A stretch of 64,000 bases of DNA from Melieria omissa (taxonomy: Eukaryota; Arthropoda; Insecta; Diptera; Ulidiidae). This document shows positions 49,321 to 59,803 of the stretch, one piece after another (positions within the stretch are counted from its first letter, which is position 1; each line of letters opens with the position of its first letter). A model generated the notes under the pieces. The model did no database searches and was not told where the DNA came from. It saw nothing but the letters and a program-made list of their open reading frames with translations. The stretch is from NCBI GenBank assembly GCA_963971225.1, contig OZ020268.1:112932830-112996829 (forward strand), written 5' to 3'. Made by a program: the position numbers and the translations under genes.

Positions 49321-50372
49321 GAATTCGCATAATGAATATTTAACGGTATAATAAAGATTCACATCTTTTACTACACTGCGTATGGTAAATAAAAAATTGT
49401 TTCAATTGTGCTGCAAATAATAAAACATCTGACTGCTAAGTTCAGTGATTTTGGCACGTTTTATGGAAACTCTTGATTTAGATTATAGTTTTAAACACAG
49501 TTTGCTAACACATGTCACTAATGAGAAACAGTTTTCAAGAAGTTTGTTCCACTTCGGTGCTCTCAAATGCAATTAATACATTGGTAAGTATCTCACTTAA
49601 CTCGACATGCACATATAACAATCTCAGATACAATTTTCTCCCACAGAGCCAATTCAATTTAAACATGTGCAATTGTTTGGACGAACGAAAATATTGCTAA
49701 AACAGTTTAATTGAACAACTGTGGTTTCGGAAAGTTTTCACGAGGCAAAATATGTTCAAATATGTACGAACGTGTCTTGTTTAATCAGTAGTCGAGGATA
49801 GTACGTGAATACGAAATCGACGTTCTTGCATTTTCGTATAACTTTTGACGGTTCGAAACCGTTCTGACAGTTTTATTTTGAACTTTACAAGCATTCACGT
49901 TGGTTCAAAAATGGAAAAACTGAAGTTCACTCTACTGATAGGCGAAAACGCCCAAGCTGAATAATATTCAGAAGACAACCCCACCCTGCAATTTAACTTA
50001 ATTACTTTATTTAATTGTACATACAGTACAGTGCAACCTTGTTTATCAGTTTGGAACGTAACTAAAAAGTTGACTTTGTGCTTAGTATTCAAGATATCAA
50101 TTAAGTTAAATCTTAACTCTTACTCAGGTTGAGTGTATTTTTTTTAAGATGTTTATTGAAATAAAGTCAAATATAAAACAAGTAGAAAACCTTACTCCAG
50201 GGGCAAAGTGAATTCTCTCCCTTCTATATCAGAGAAGGCACAGCTATCGAGAAATTTACATCTTAAAGGAATTAGTGCAAATACAATTCGTACATATACA
50301 CTTTTTTACAAATATCAGATTTTGATGCACGATGAAAGAAAACGTAAAAAAAATCATTTAATAAAAAAAGTA
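49321..50372. other. Duplicated intergenic DNA, unit 1
   Basis: Aligns with 56440-58556 in unit 2 apart from the transposon there. The open frame at 49895-50092 has a look-alike at 58202-58450 only because the block is duplicated; no domain is recognised. Confidence 0.6.
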
Positions 50373-51553
50373 GGGTAATAGGTTCGGTTGTGGGCATAGT
50401 TCGGTTGGGGCACCCCTTCGTATCTTTTGACAGAAAGCAGGCTGGGGTTTTCTGACTAATACCATTTGTTCATTATGGAAGCACGATCTTTTTGTGTCAA
50501 ATACCGAGTCGAACAGACACGCCTGCTTTGTGCTGGGACTATTAATATCTTTCTGTGCTTAAAAAATAAGACAAACATCTTTTTAAACATTTTAAATAGC
50601 ATTATAAATCGAAGTGAATCCATTGAGAAGGTGAGTGCAATGCATTTTTATTTAGTAAATTTATTATATTTTGTGATCCAATATTGATTACAACCAATAT
50701 GTTTACCCCAAAAAATGTTTCACTACTTCTCAAAATGGCTGCCAAATTCGGTCGTGGGCACCGCAATTAGTTCGGTTATGGGCACCCGTTTTTTTCGTGA
50801 TTTGGTAAGTTTTGGTAAGTTATATAATCGGAGTTGGTCTTTTTACGCATTTTTTGATTGTTTTAGCCATATCCGTCCGATATCTTTTTTAATGTGCTGT
50901 TGGATGCCATTAAACATTGTTCTGCAGATAAGCTAACCACAAAATCGACTGCCGCAGCGTATGCGATTACCCGAACCACTCTTCAACGCTACATGAAGAA
51001 GGTGGAAGAAAATTTCGGAGACATCAAAGCCGTCGACGGTGGTGCTTTATTGGATTTTGTTCGTGGATGTAACAAGCACGTGCCATTGAATCAGGTAAAT
51101 TGGTGTTTTCCATCTTCTTCACGTCACAGCACTTGAAGAGTGTTGATTAATTAGGTTGAATTTCATTTAACTTAAGATCTTCTCGATAGCCCAGGAGCAT
51201 GACTTGATCACTTACATTTTGAAATGCCCGTCCATCTAAAGTGTGCCGGCATGCGTGCCAACTACTTCACATGCGTGCATTGTGCTTCAAATAATTCAAA
51301 TTTAATATTTTTCTATATTCGTGTTGGTGTGTTGGTTTTTCTTCATATTTCCCCGTTTCCAACAGATTTTCCAAGGGTGCCCACAACTGAACCAAAAAGA
51401 AATTTTCGTTAAAAATTTTGACGGAATAGGTTTATTTACGTCATTACTTGTTAGCTAAGGTCTTTCGCTTTCCATAGATATCCATATGTCCAATTAATAT
51501 GAAAAAGTTATGAGCCAAAAACAAAAGGGTGCCCACAACCGAACCTGTTCCCC
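50373..51553 (+). mobile_element. pogo-like (Tc1/mariner) element with HTH and zinc-finger remnants
   Basis: 1,181 bp between TA dinucleotides (50371-50372 and 51554-51555). Inverted ends read GGGTAATAGGTTCGGTTGTG and GGGGAACAGGTTCGGTTGTG. The terminal word GTTCGGTTGTGGGCAC recurs inside at about 50390-50405, 50744-50757, 50768-50785 and 51371-51390, like transposase binding sites. A coding remnant at about 50870-51095 has a helix-turn-helix (AAYAITRTTLQRYMKK) of the psq/pogo type. Another at about 51223-51285 has a zinc-finger tail (HLKCAGMRANYFTCVHC). The DDE catalytic domain is missing, so this is an internal-deletion derivative. It is absent from unit 2. Confidence 0.75.
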
Positions 51554-51899
51554 TATATAGTATTCTTGTTTTTATCTGCTGTTTTACAATGATGCGCAAA
51601 TGTGCTAAGTCCATAGTTCGCTTATTTAGAATGAAAATGTGCTAAGTCCATTTTTTTTGATTTTGAGGAAAGACAAGAGTGCAGTAAAACCCCATCAAGT
51701 ACCTCACTTAAACATGCAAACTTAATAGAAATCAGCGTAAAGTAGGCCACGATTCCTATTGAATGAGCATTTGATATAGCTTGATGTAAAAATTATTTTA
51801 TTACTGTTTTGGCTCGATTCGCAGAAGGTAATAATATCTAAAAAATTATAATTAATATTGAATAAAATTAACACATTTTTTATTTAAAGAAATTTCGCA

Positions 51900-53421
51900 A
51901 TGGATAATGAAAAAAATAACAATAATAATGGTGGCTTGCAAGTGCAACATATCCCGAATATAATCGATTTCATCGATATAATCGTCGATTTTGGTATCTA
52001 TTCAGATGATTGTGTTGTCGGACTAGTCCCTTACGAGTTCCATAGTGATAGCGACAGTTCTGGAGACCTGCCTGTAAAATCCCAAAAGCGCAAAAAGAGA
52101 GTCCATGTTGAGCATGCATCTTAGTTCGAGGCTCGAAACAAAAATGTAAGACAGCGGTTGAAAGAAGAGAGTAAGAAGAGAGATTGAAATTAAGCAAATG
52201 CATTGGAAGCAAAAACAAACATGTGTTCAAATGTTGATACAAAGTGTAACGAAAGCTAGGCCCAGAAATAGAAAAGTCCAATATCAATCAAGAAGAAGTC
52301 GAACATTGAAGTACCATTTAAATGTTAAAGAAAATAATATTCGTGTATGCCAAACATTGTTTTTAAATACACTGCATATTGGTAGACGTACGGTGTTGAA
52401 TTGGATTAATAACCTGTATTTTCAAACAAAACTTCGAAACATCCGAGAAATAATATTTTCTCAAATGAACGAGAAAGGTTGAATTCTTTTTTCGATTCCT
52501 TGCCAGTAATGGAATCGCATTATTGTCGCGCAACAACACAAAAAAAGATCTTTAGCCTGACTGGACTTAAAAAAATTATTTAAAATTTTGATTACCTTTT
52601 ATCCATTATCTATTGCAATTTTTTATGAAGTTTTTGATACATAAAATTTGAATTTGTTTACGTCTAAAAAGGATCAATGCGATACTTGTGTGTGGTATTC
52701 TACCGGAAATACTTCGCTTGGTGGCACATCAAGGGCTCGACGCTCTCCTCCTCGCTCGCATCGTCACAGCTGCGACAGAAGTCATTGAACGGAATACCGA
52801 AGCAGTGTTACTGGCCCCAAAATCGAATGTTAGTAGCCAATATTATCCAACACAAAAATCATATTTGATAGCGATGGATGAACATACCAAAATCGAAACG
52901 TTACTATGAGTAATGCCTTAATGAATGCAGCTGCTAAACATCAAATAACCATTGTACAAAAAATTTTGGAACCTGGACACACACAAATGGAAGCGGACAG
53001 TGTCCATTCTACCAAAGAGCGTGCGATGAAAAATCGCGCAATCGATGTTCCTGCGGAATATATTGGTATATGCATGGCCGCTCGAAAAAGCCAAAACCAT
53101 ATGAGGTCGAATATTTAGATCATAAATTTGTCAAAATGTTTAAGGACTGCCTAGGACAGCTAAAAGGCTTTAGCATCGCCTACACATATTCAGGCCATAA
53201 AATACACTCCACAAAAGGAAATACTTTACAAATTAAGATTCTCACATTCATCGCAACTTCTTTCACAACGAGTTGATAAATCTATTGTACCGTTAGACTG
53301 GCCTGACTTAAAAACATTATACTCTGAAAGAAGAAAACTTACAGCAAGAAAATACGAAGACCTTCTATGTTTAAAGACAACGTTGCCTCATCGGTTTTAT
53401 GAGGAATTACCTCATAAGTAA
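51900..53421 (+). pseudogene. Transposase-like pseudogene (unclassified family)
   Basis: ATG 51900 opens an acidic, Asn-rich N terminus. Readable pieces follow in different frames: RVCQTLFLNTLHIGRRTVL (52350-52400), MESHYCRATTQKK (about 52510), KDQCDTC (about 52670), EPGHTQMEADSVHST (about 52970), PKPYEVEYLDH (about 53090) and a C terminus ending at TAA 53419-53421. This order is that of a transposase-like family I have seen widely in insect genomes, but I cannot name the superfamily with confidence. Several frameshifts and stops make it non-functional. Confidence 0.6.
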
Positions 53422-53720
53422 TATTCTATTTTGATATTTAATTAGTTTTAAGCAGCAATGACGAAAGACTGCGTTGTTTAGTTTTATAATACTTGTTTTA
53501 CACTTTTCTCACTTTAATGTTAGGGGAATTCTTTGTAAGGTGCCACCCCTGCTCGATTTCGACGTTTCAGTAATCCAAGCAAAAAAATTCCTATTGTCAT
53601 TTAAGGTATATATGTCAACATAAATTTTAATGTGGTTTTCGAGGGAACAGACGCAATGGTACGGTCTGGGTAAATAAAAGTGTCAAATTTGGTTAAGAAA
53701 AAACATAAAAATGAAAACTG

Positions 53721-53886
53721 AAGGTCTTTGCCTTCAATGCTTAAAGACAACATTGCCATCATCGATTTTATGAGGAATTACCTCATAAGTAATATTCTGA
53801 TATGTAATTTTTTTAAGCAGCAATGACGAAAGACTGCGTTGTTTCCTTTTATAATATTTGTTTTATACTTTTCTCACTTTAATGTT
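53721..53886 (+). repeat. Second copy of the transposon 3' tail
   Basis: Direct repeat of about 53366-53525: both contain TTTATGAGGAATTACCTCAT, AAGCAGCAATGACGAAAGAC and TTCTCACTTTAATGTTA. Either a second truncated copy or an internal duplication. Confidence 0.75.
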
Positions 53887-53913
53887 ACTGTTTAAATATT
53901 TTTTCGCAGCATC

Positions 53914-54019
53914 GAAGGAACATGGTAGCTTAATTAAATCAGTAACAATATTATAAAATTTCACTTGGATCTCCGCCGTTTTTGCTTGCTCCGTATGCAT
54001 TTTTTTACGTCATTGTGTT
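53914..54019 (-). pseudogene. Fragment of the MADF-BESS gene 3' end
   Basis: Aligns with about 58850-58953. Shared words include AATTTCACTTGGATCTCCGC and CGTTTTTGCTTGCT. It covers the last coding bases and the 3' flank of the MADF gene, frameshifted in the copy. It marks the left side of the duplication junction. Confidence 0.85.
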
Positions 54020-54393
54020 AAGTTAAGTGTCATTCAGTTAACTTAAAATAATAACAGTAAAACAAAGCCGATAGCGAAGGAATGAATGTGGACATTTTTA
54101 GTAGGTTGATGTACATACATACATATGCTTTAAAAATTTGTTTTTGAGGTATATGTTTGTGTATAGTCAGAACGAAGGCAAATCATTTATTTTCACAACC
54201 GTCCTTCGTGATATGTAAAACGTGCAATTCGTCCTGACCAATTTTTTGATTAATTTACACGATTGATAGCTCTACTCCACAGCCACTAAACAGTTGTAAC
54301 TTTTATTGAAAGATTGTTCAATTTGTATACCTGAGGAATATCTAGTAATTAGTCACAAATATTAGGTAATATTTGGCCCTTACTGCAACACAA

Positions 54394-56213
54394 TCAATTA
54401 CACTTAACACTGACTAAAGGTGCGTCACAGTCAATTTGTCCGAGTTGACATGTAGCGATGCTTTGTTCACCGTACGTGAAGCGTAAGCACTGATCGGACG
54501 CCGCATCATCGATATTTGCTGGCAGCGTCAGGTTGTTGTACACGGGAGGTGAGCTGCAACCACGTAATGAATTGAAGTACACAGTTAAACATCAGTTTAA
54601 ATCTTGAATTGCTTAATACGCACCCGTCATTCGATATGGACAGAATCAACCTAATCAGATCACGCATAGTGCTGACGAAGATTTCCGGCGTATCATTTGT
54701 AATCGCCATTAGACCACTTGGCGGGGGTAGTATCCCAAAAGCGTCAGCCGTATGCACGGATCCTAAAATAATCAAACAATTCACAGCGTGTTCTCCTTTT
54801 AAGGTCCCACTTCATCGACATACCAAAGCACAGGTCGTTTCGTCCTTCGGACATGAGCACGTTGGCCAAGTTGTATCGTGTCGGCAGGTTGGCGATGTAG
54901 CGGTAGACCTTCTGACCAGCCGCACGATGCAGCTGTACCGTCTTAGCGATGCCATTGTAAAAGTACTCATCGCCAAACATGCGCTCCAAGAGTTTGTATG
55001 TGTCCAGACTGAATGGTCGCTGGCACATGTAGCGTTGTCGCAGTTCTTCACAAGTTTGCCACTGCTCGCTGACTGACTGCTTCTCCTCGAGGTAGAACAT
55101 GAGGGGACATACCTCGTGCCAGCGTTCGTTGAGTTCTTCGATGACTTCGGTGTTGTTTGCGTCCAGCTGCAGCAAATTTGACGCAAGATACGCTCCTTCA
55201 CCCTCCACTACACCCATCAAATAAGGCTTCTTCCTGTATTTGCCCGCGCGTATGAGCTCAACTGGATCTTTAGTTAAGAAGGCATTCGGTACTCCCTTCG
55301 CTTCGATGGTGGGTCGAAACAGTGCTCCGCTAAATGCGTAATACTTGTGCATGTCCATGGTCGCTCTCCATATATCTTCGATGGGCTTTGCTTTCAGGCA
55401 AGTTTTGTACAAGTCTCCAGGAGCATCAAAAGGACAATTGAGCAAATCGCCCAGCTGCCTCGCCGATATTTCTGGTCGTCTGGTAAAAGCCCAGGGATTC
55501 AAAACTGATCCACTGAGCGACACAAACGCTTTGACATTGTGTGCGGCGCCGGTGATCATTTGATATTCCACTGCAGCGCTACCTGCCGAGTTACCGATCA
55601 AAATGATCTCCTTTGGATTACCACCAAACGATTTAATATTCTGCTTTACCCACTGCAGAGCCAATCGCTGGTCCTTGAGACCGAGATTCCCTGGTATGCG
55701 ACGATCGTTAGTGCTTAAGAATCCAGTAGGTCCTAAGCGGTAGGAAACAGTAACTACAATAGCTCCTCCGACGGACATTACTACTTCCGGACTAACGAAG
55801 GTATCGCCAAACTGATATGCACCCGGATAGATCCACAGTAGAACCTTCAGCTTTTTCGGTTGCGCGTTCTTCGGCACATACACATTAACGTATAGGCAGT
55901 CCTCGGTTCCAGAGAAAACTTCATCCATCTTATTGTATTGCACACAGCGCACCATCGGCACGTCGGCGGCCCTTATGCCGATCCATTTCGCTGCGGGTAG
56001 GGGCGATTCCAGACGCAAAGCGCCAACGGGTGGAAGAGCGTAAGGTATCTTGGTGTAAGCATCGTAGTTGGCGTTGCTGCAATTGCCGCGAATTTTTCCT
56101 AATTTCAGTTTCACCGTACAAATGTCGTTAGTAGACTCTTTGGCGCTCTCACAGGTATTGAAATTCAACTGTAGAAGCGCAATGAATGCGACGAATATTA
56201 GTGTTCTCGACAT
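54394..56213 (-). CDS. Secreted carboxylesterase/cholinesterase-family protein, copy 2
   Basis: Tandem paralogue of the gene at 47229-49039. Exons on the minus strand are 54824-56213, 54624-54762 and 54394-54553, giving 562 residues with the same phases. It has a signal peptide, EDCLYVN, GNSAGS, EGEG and GSVHTAD; the catalytic Ser, Glu and His are all present, and the oxyanion motif is again YPG. The N terminus is three residues longer after the signal peptide (CESAKESTND). It carries many extra lysines and arginines compared with copy 1 (AAKW, VKQNIKSF, GKYRKKPY), so it is more basic. About 125 residues from YLASN to DLCF are identical to copy 1, and the rest is more diverged. The substrate is unknown. 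Confidence 0.9.
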
Positions 56214-56845
56214 GATGGCCAACTACGGCGTATATTTCACTTATAGGCAAACATTTCTATTTAAGCATTTCTTCATTGTTGACTCAGCTAAGCCCGAGAG
56301 AACCGTTCTTCGCGATATCACGAAATGTTTATGATACCCAACACGAAACTCAAACAGACAAGCATTTGTATTTAAGAATTTCTCCATTGTTGACTTATGT
56401 AGCTAAGCCCACAAGAAACGTTCTTCGTGAAAAGTACTGAATTCACATAATGAATATCTAACGGTATACGAGTAATAAAAACTCACATCTTTTACTACAC
56501 TGCGTGTGGCAAATAATGAATTTGTGCTGCAAATAATAAAACAACATCTGACTGCTAAGTTGAGTGGTTTTGGCACGTTGTCAACTTATTTTGGCTGTGC
56601 GGAAAACAAGAATCCCATCCAGCAGGTGTGACTTCTGTTTTATGAAAACTGTTGATTTCATGGCAGATTGCATTTTCAAACACAATTTAAATGAGCAACA
56701 GATTACAAGAAGTTCGTTCCAAATGTGTCGGAACTCCGGTGATCTCAAATGCAATTAATACATTTGTTTGGCAAAGTTAAGTACAAATAATTCACATAAG
56801 CGAGTAAACAGAAATAAGTATCTCACTTACCCCGACATGCAAATA
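56214..56845 (-). promoter_or_regulatory. Esterase 2 upstream region
   Basis: Carries TATTTAAG about 45 bp before the ATG and the same tandem module as copy 1. The distal module is truncated after GTTCTTCG, losing the GATATCATGAAATG part. The remainder is duplicated intergenic DNA. Confidence 0.5.
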
Positions 56846-57910
56846 GAGTAAGTTCGGGTAATGTGATATACCTGTTTGTTTTACGGCGATTCCCGACACA
56901 CTGCCTTAAAATACACGTTTTCTGGTCTGAAGCTGCTCAGTGACACATTATTTAGTATATCTAAGATTATTTACTCTTTAAGATAAACTGTTGATGAGTT
57001 TTTTAATTACAAATCAAAATATTTTTAATTACAAATCAATATATCCAAAACTGGCGGGTAATGTGATATATCCGAAAAAAGGTTATTTAAAGACCTATTA
57101 GTTTTAAACTTGGTGAAAATACTCCAAATCATAAATGATCAGAGACGTGCTTCTCATTTTTTTCGGAAAATCATAATCTGACGGGGTAAACCAAAGGTTG
57201 ACGGGGTATCGAGAAACATGATTACATGATACAAATAGTACTGCTGTAATAAGTTCGGGTACTGTGATGTACTATATCACATTACCCGGAATTGACTTTT
57301 TGTAAAAAATATTATAGAAAAACAATAATTTTTTTAAGAAGAGCGTACCTCGCAAACTCATAATCGATATCACTGATTTACTTTTGATTAACCTCGAACT
57401 TTGTAATAATATATTTTTTTACCTTTTTGGGCTTTCACACTTTATAACCAAAAACTACTAAACCCTTATTCTCATACCCGGGTACCCGGGTGCCCACTGC
57501 GATGTATTTTCGTGAAAAAACTGACAAATAATGAAAATTTTTTTTTTACCTTCCGGATCCTCGTTATTTAGGTGAAAAGCGAACAAATCATATCAAAATT
57601 TTATAAACACTTTTTAATTAAAATATTGAAAACTTAAAAATTTCATGAAATGGGTACCCGGGTACCCCGGGTGCCAAACGACGTTAGTAAGTTTGGGTAC
57701 GAGAATAAGGGTTAAAGCACTTCATCACACTGACTGTAAACTATCAAACACATCCTAAATCATGCAGCAAATACATCCAAAATCATGCAGCACAAGTTTT
57801 TTTGCTGCTATGATATTTAAAAAATGTTAATTTTTAAAAAGGTCAACGCAGTTATGAAATAAGCCACTATATCACATTACCCGACCATATCACATTACCC
57901 GAACTTACTC
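56846..57910. mobile_element. TA-flanked 1,065-bp TIR element with internal repeats
   Basis: Ends GAGTAAGTTCGGGTAATGTG are perfect inverted repeats, flanked by TA (56844-56845 and 57911-57912). The word GGGTAATGTGATATA recurs at about 57056 and, inverted, at about 57275, 57871 and 57887. No transposase is present. Unit 1 has the corresponding empty site near 49617. TA duplication suggests the Tc1/mariner superfamily. It contains a copy of the about-130-bp dispersed repeat and a nested piggyBac-type MITE. Confidence 0.82.
57463..57711. mobile_element. piggyBac-type MITE, 249 bp, nested
   Basis: Ends CCCTTATTCTCATACCC and GGGTACGAGAATAAGGG. TTAA follows at 57712-57715; the left flank is TAAA, one base off. 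A perfect 14-bp palindrome CCCGGGTACCCGGG lies at 57477-57490, 14 bp inside the left end. A similar GC-rich inverted block lies at about 57655-57674. It interrupts the TA-flanked element. Confidence 0.72.
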
Positions 57911-57912
57911 TA

Positions 57913-58895
57913 CAATAATCTCAGATGAAATTTGCTCCGACAGAGCCACTTCAATTTAAACATGTGCAATTATTTGGGCGAACGAAAATATTGTCAAAAG
58001 AGTTTAATTGAACAACTGTGGTTTCGGAAAGTTTGCACGAGGCAAAATATGTTCAAATATGTACTAACGCGTCTTGTTTAATTGCAGTATCGAGGATAGT
58101 ACGTAAATATAAAATCGACGTTATTGTATTTGCGTATAACTTTTGACAGTTCGAAACCGTTCTGACAGTTTTATTTTGAACATTACAAGCATTCACGTTG
58201 GTTAAAAAATGGAACAACTGAAGTTCACTCTACTGTTAGGCGAAAACGCCCAAGCTGAATAATATTCAGAAGACAACCCCACCCTGCAATTAAACTTAAT
58301 TACTTTATTTAATTGTACATACAGTACAGTGCTACCTTGTTTATCAGTTTGGAACGTAACTAAACAGTTGTTTTTGTGCTTAGTATTCAAGATATCAGTT
58401 AAGTTAAGATTTTTATTAAAATAGCACCAAACATAGAACAGGTAGAACACCTTCCTCCAGGGGCAAAGTGAGGAGAATTCTCTCCCTTCTAAATGACAGA
58501 AGGCACAGCTGTGGAGAAATTTACCTCTTAAAGGAATTAGTGGAAATACAATTCCTTATCACTTGCCCACAGCAGCCGAGAATTGCAGTGCGAAGTTCTA
58601 TTCCCGCATTAAAACTATTTAATGCTCATAATTTGATAACACTGCATTGAACATATTTGGAGTCTTGTATCTTATACTTGAAATTTACATATTAAACATT
58701 TGTCTTGTTTGCTAAAGACAGAGGAAACAAATATAAATGAATTAAACGTTCAACGTTTTCAACATGTTCTCATGAGTTATTTCACAAAACATCTAATTCT
58801 GTTTACTTGAAAAGGCTCCCTTCAGTTGCGACAGCCTTCCAACAAAGGAACATGTTAGCTTAATTAAATCAGTAACTCTACAATATTATGAAATT
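57913..58895. other. Duplicated intergenic DNA and MADF 3' flank
   Basis: 57913-58556 aligns with about 49618-50304. 58557-58840 has no counterpart in unit 1. From about 58850 the sequence matches the MADF fragment at 53914. Confidence 0.55.
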
Positions 58896-59803
58896 TCACT
58901 TGGATCTCCGCCGTTTTTGCTTGCTGCGTATGACTAGTTTTACTTCATTGTGTAATAACGTTAAAATCTTCATTTTGGTTTCCTCCTGCGTCACCTTGGG
59001 CAGTTTGTTTAATTGTTCAGCAACCATGTCTAGGAATCCGGTGTGACTGTCTTTAACATAGATTTGCAACGGATGCTCCTCAACATCTTCAATACCAAAT
59101 ACCGCAGAACTCGCGCTTTCGGCTGAAAGGTCAAAATTGCTACTGCGAGTCGGCTCTTCCTCTTTAATGTAGTCGCCAGTCGGCTGTTTGTTCATCGTTA
59201 AAAACTCTTCAATGCCACTAAATTCAAAGGTAGTTTCTTCCAAATCAACGCTGGAGCGCCGCTTGCCTGATTTAACTTTAAGCGGGTCTTTAGTGGTCTT
59301 CATGGGTATCAATGAGGGAGTATTACTCAGTGATCTGAAAGACGTTTTAAGGAGATCGTGTGAAGCAAAACGCATTGTACTGTAAGCTTGGAGTAACAAA
59401 CTTTCTTAACTCCGGTGATTCCACTAGAAATAGTAGGCGGTTAAAGTGTTTATATTTTTGTATGGGCTTCGTTAGAACTCCTTCTTTTGCTTTTGTCATG
59501 TAAAGCAACGATCTATGAAATTGATCCCGTACTGATTTCCATGCCTTTCGTACGACTCTATCTAAACGATCAAACCAATTTTTAAATTTGTTTACGTATG
59601 CATACACACATGTCCCACACAACATATGCAGCTGAATGTATTACTGCCTTACCTCTCGCGCACACATCGCTGGCGATGTCGCTCCAAATTTTCTCCTTCA
59701 GCGATACATTTTTGGACTCGTCATGTCTTTTGTCGTACAATTCGGGCTTCGCCTGCACCAAGTCAATTAGTTTTTTGAGCTGTTCATCCGATAATTTTTG
59801 CAT
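58896..59803 (-). CDS. MADF-BESS domain protein (possible frameshift)
   Basis: Probable nuclear DNA-binding regulator of the Adf-1-like MADF family. Exon 1 is 59653-59803 (ATG 59803, donor GTAAGG). Exon 2 starts at 59561 after a 91-bp intron (acceptor GTTTAG). The MADF domain covers residues 1 to about 95 (LIDLVQAKPELYD, WSDIASDV, RKAWKSVRDQF). A BESS motif lies near the C terminus (FLDMVAEQLNKLP), followed by a basic tail KQKRRRSK. Between the two, near 59380-59405, the reading frame shifts by one base. The only GT-AG pairs that repair it give introns of 22-31 nt, too short to be likely. Either the sequence has a one-base error or the gene is mutated. With one base removed it would be 271 residues. 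Its 3' end was copied in the tandem duplication. Confidence 0.78.

Larger units (their letters stand above)
51600..53890 (+). mobile_element. Degraded DNA transposon with unclassified transposase
   Basis: Block present in unit 1 and absent from unit 2, so it arrived after the duplication. The word AAATGTGCTAAGTCCAT occurs twice at the left (about 51598-51645). The transposase pseudogene follows, and its 3' tail is present twice in direct orientation (about 53366-53525 and 53721-53886). Terminal inverted repeats were not found. Confidence 0.6.
46881..54019. repeat. Tandem duplication unit 1 (thoc6 3' flank, esterase 1, MADF 3' fragment)
   Basis: Sequence from 46881 to about 50304 aligns with 54064 to about 58556, and 53914-54019 aligns with the 3' end of the MADF gene near 58850-58953. 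Removing the pogo-like element and the degraded transposase block leaves about 3.7 kb, matching unit 2 without its own insertion (about 3.8 kb). Confidence 0.85.
54064..58953. repeat. Tandem duplication unit 2 (thoc6 3' flank, esterase 2, MADF gene end)
   Basis: Begins with AAAGCCGATAGCGAAGGAAT, identical to the sequence from the thoc6 stop codon at 46881. About 45 bp of unmatched filler (54020-54063) separates it from the MADF fragment. It runs into the intact MADF gene on the right. Confidence 0.85.

Noticed and set aside
49895..50092. 65-codon minus-strand frame with a similar frame at 58202-58450
   Set aside because: Similarity is due to the duplicated block; substitutions do not look coding and no domain is seen.
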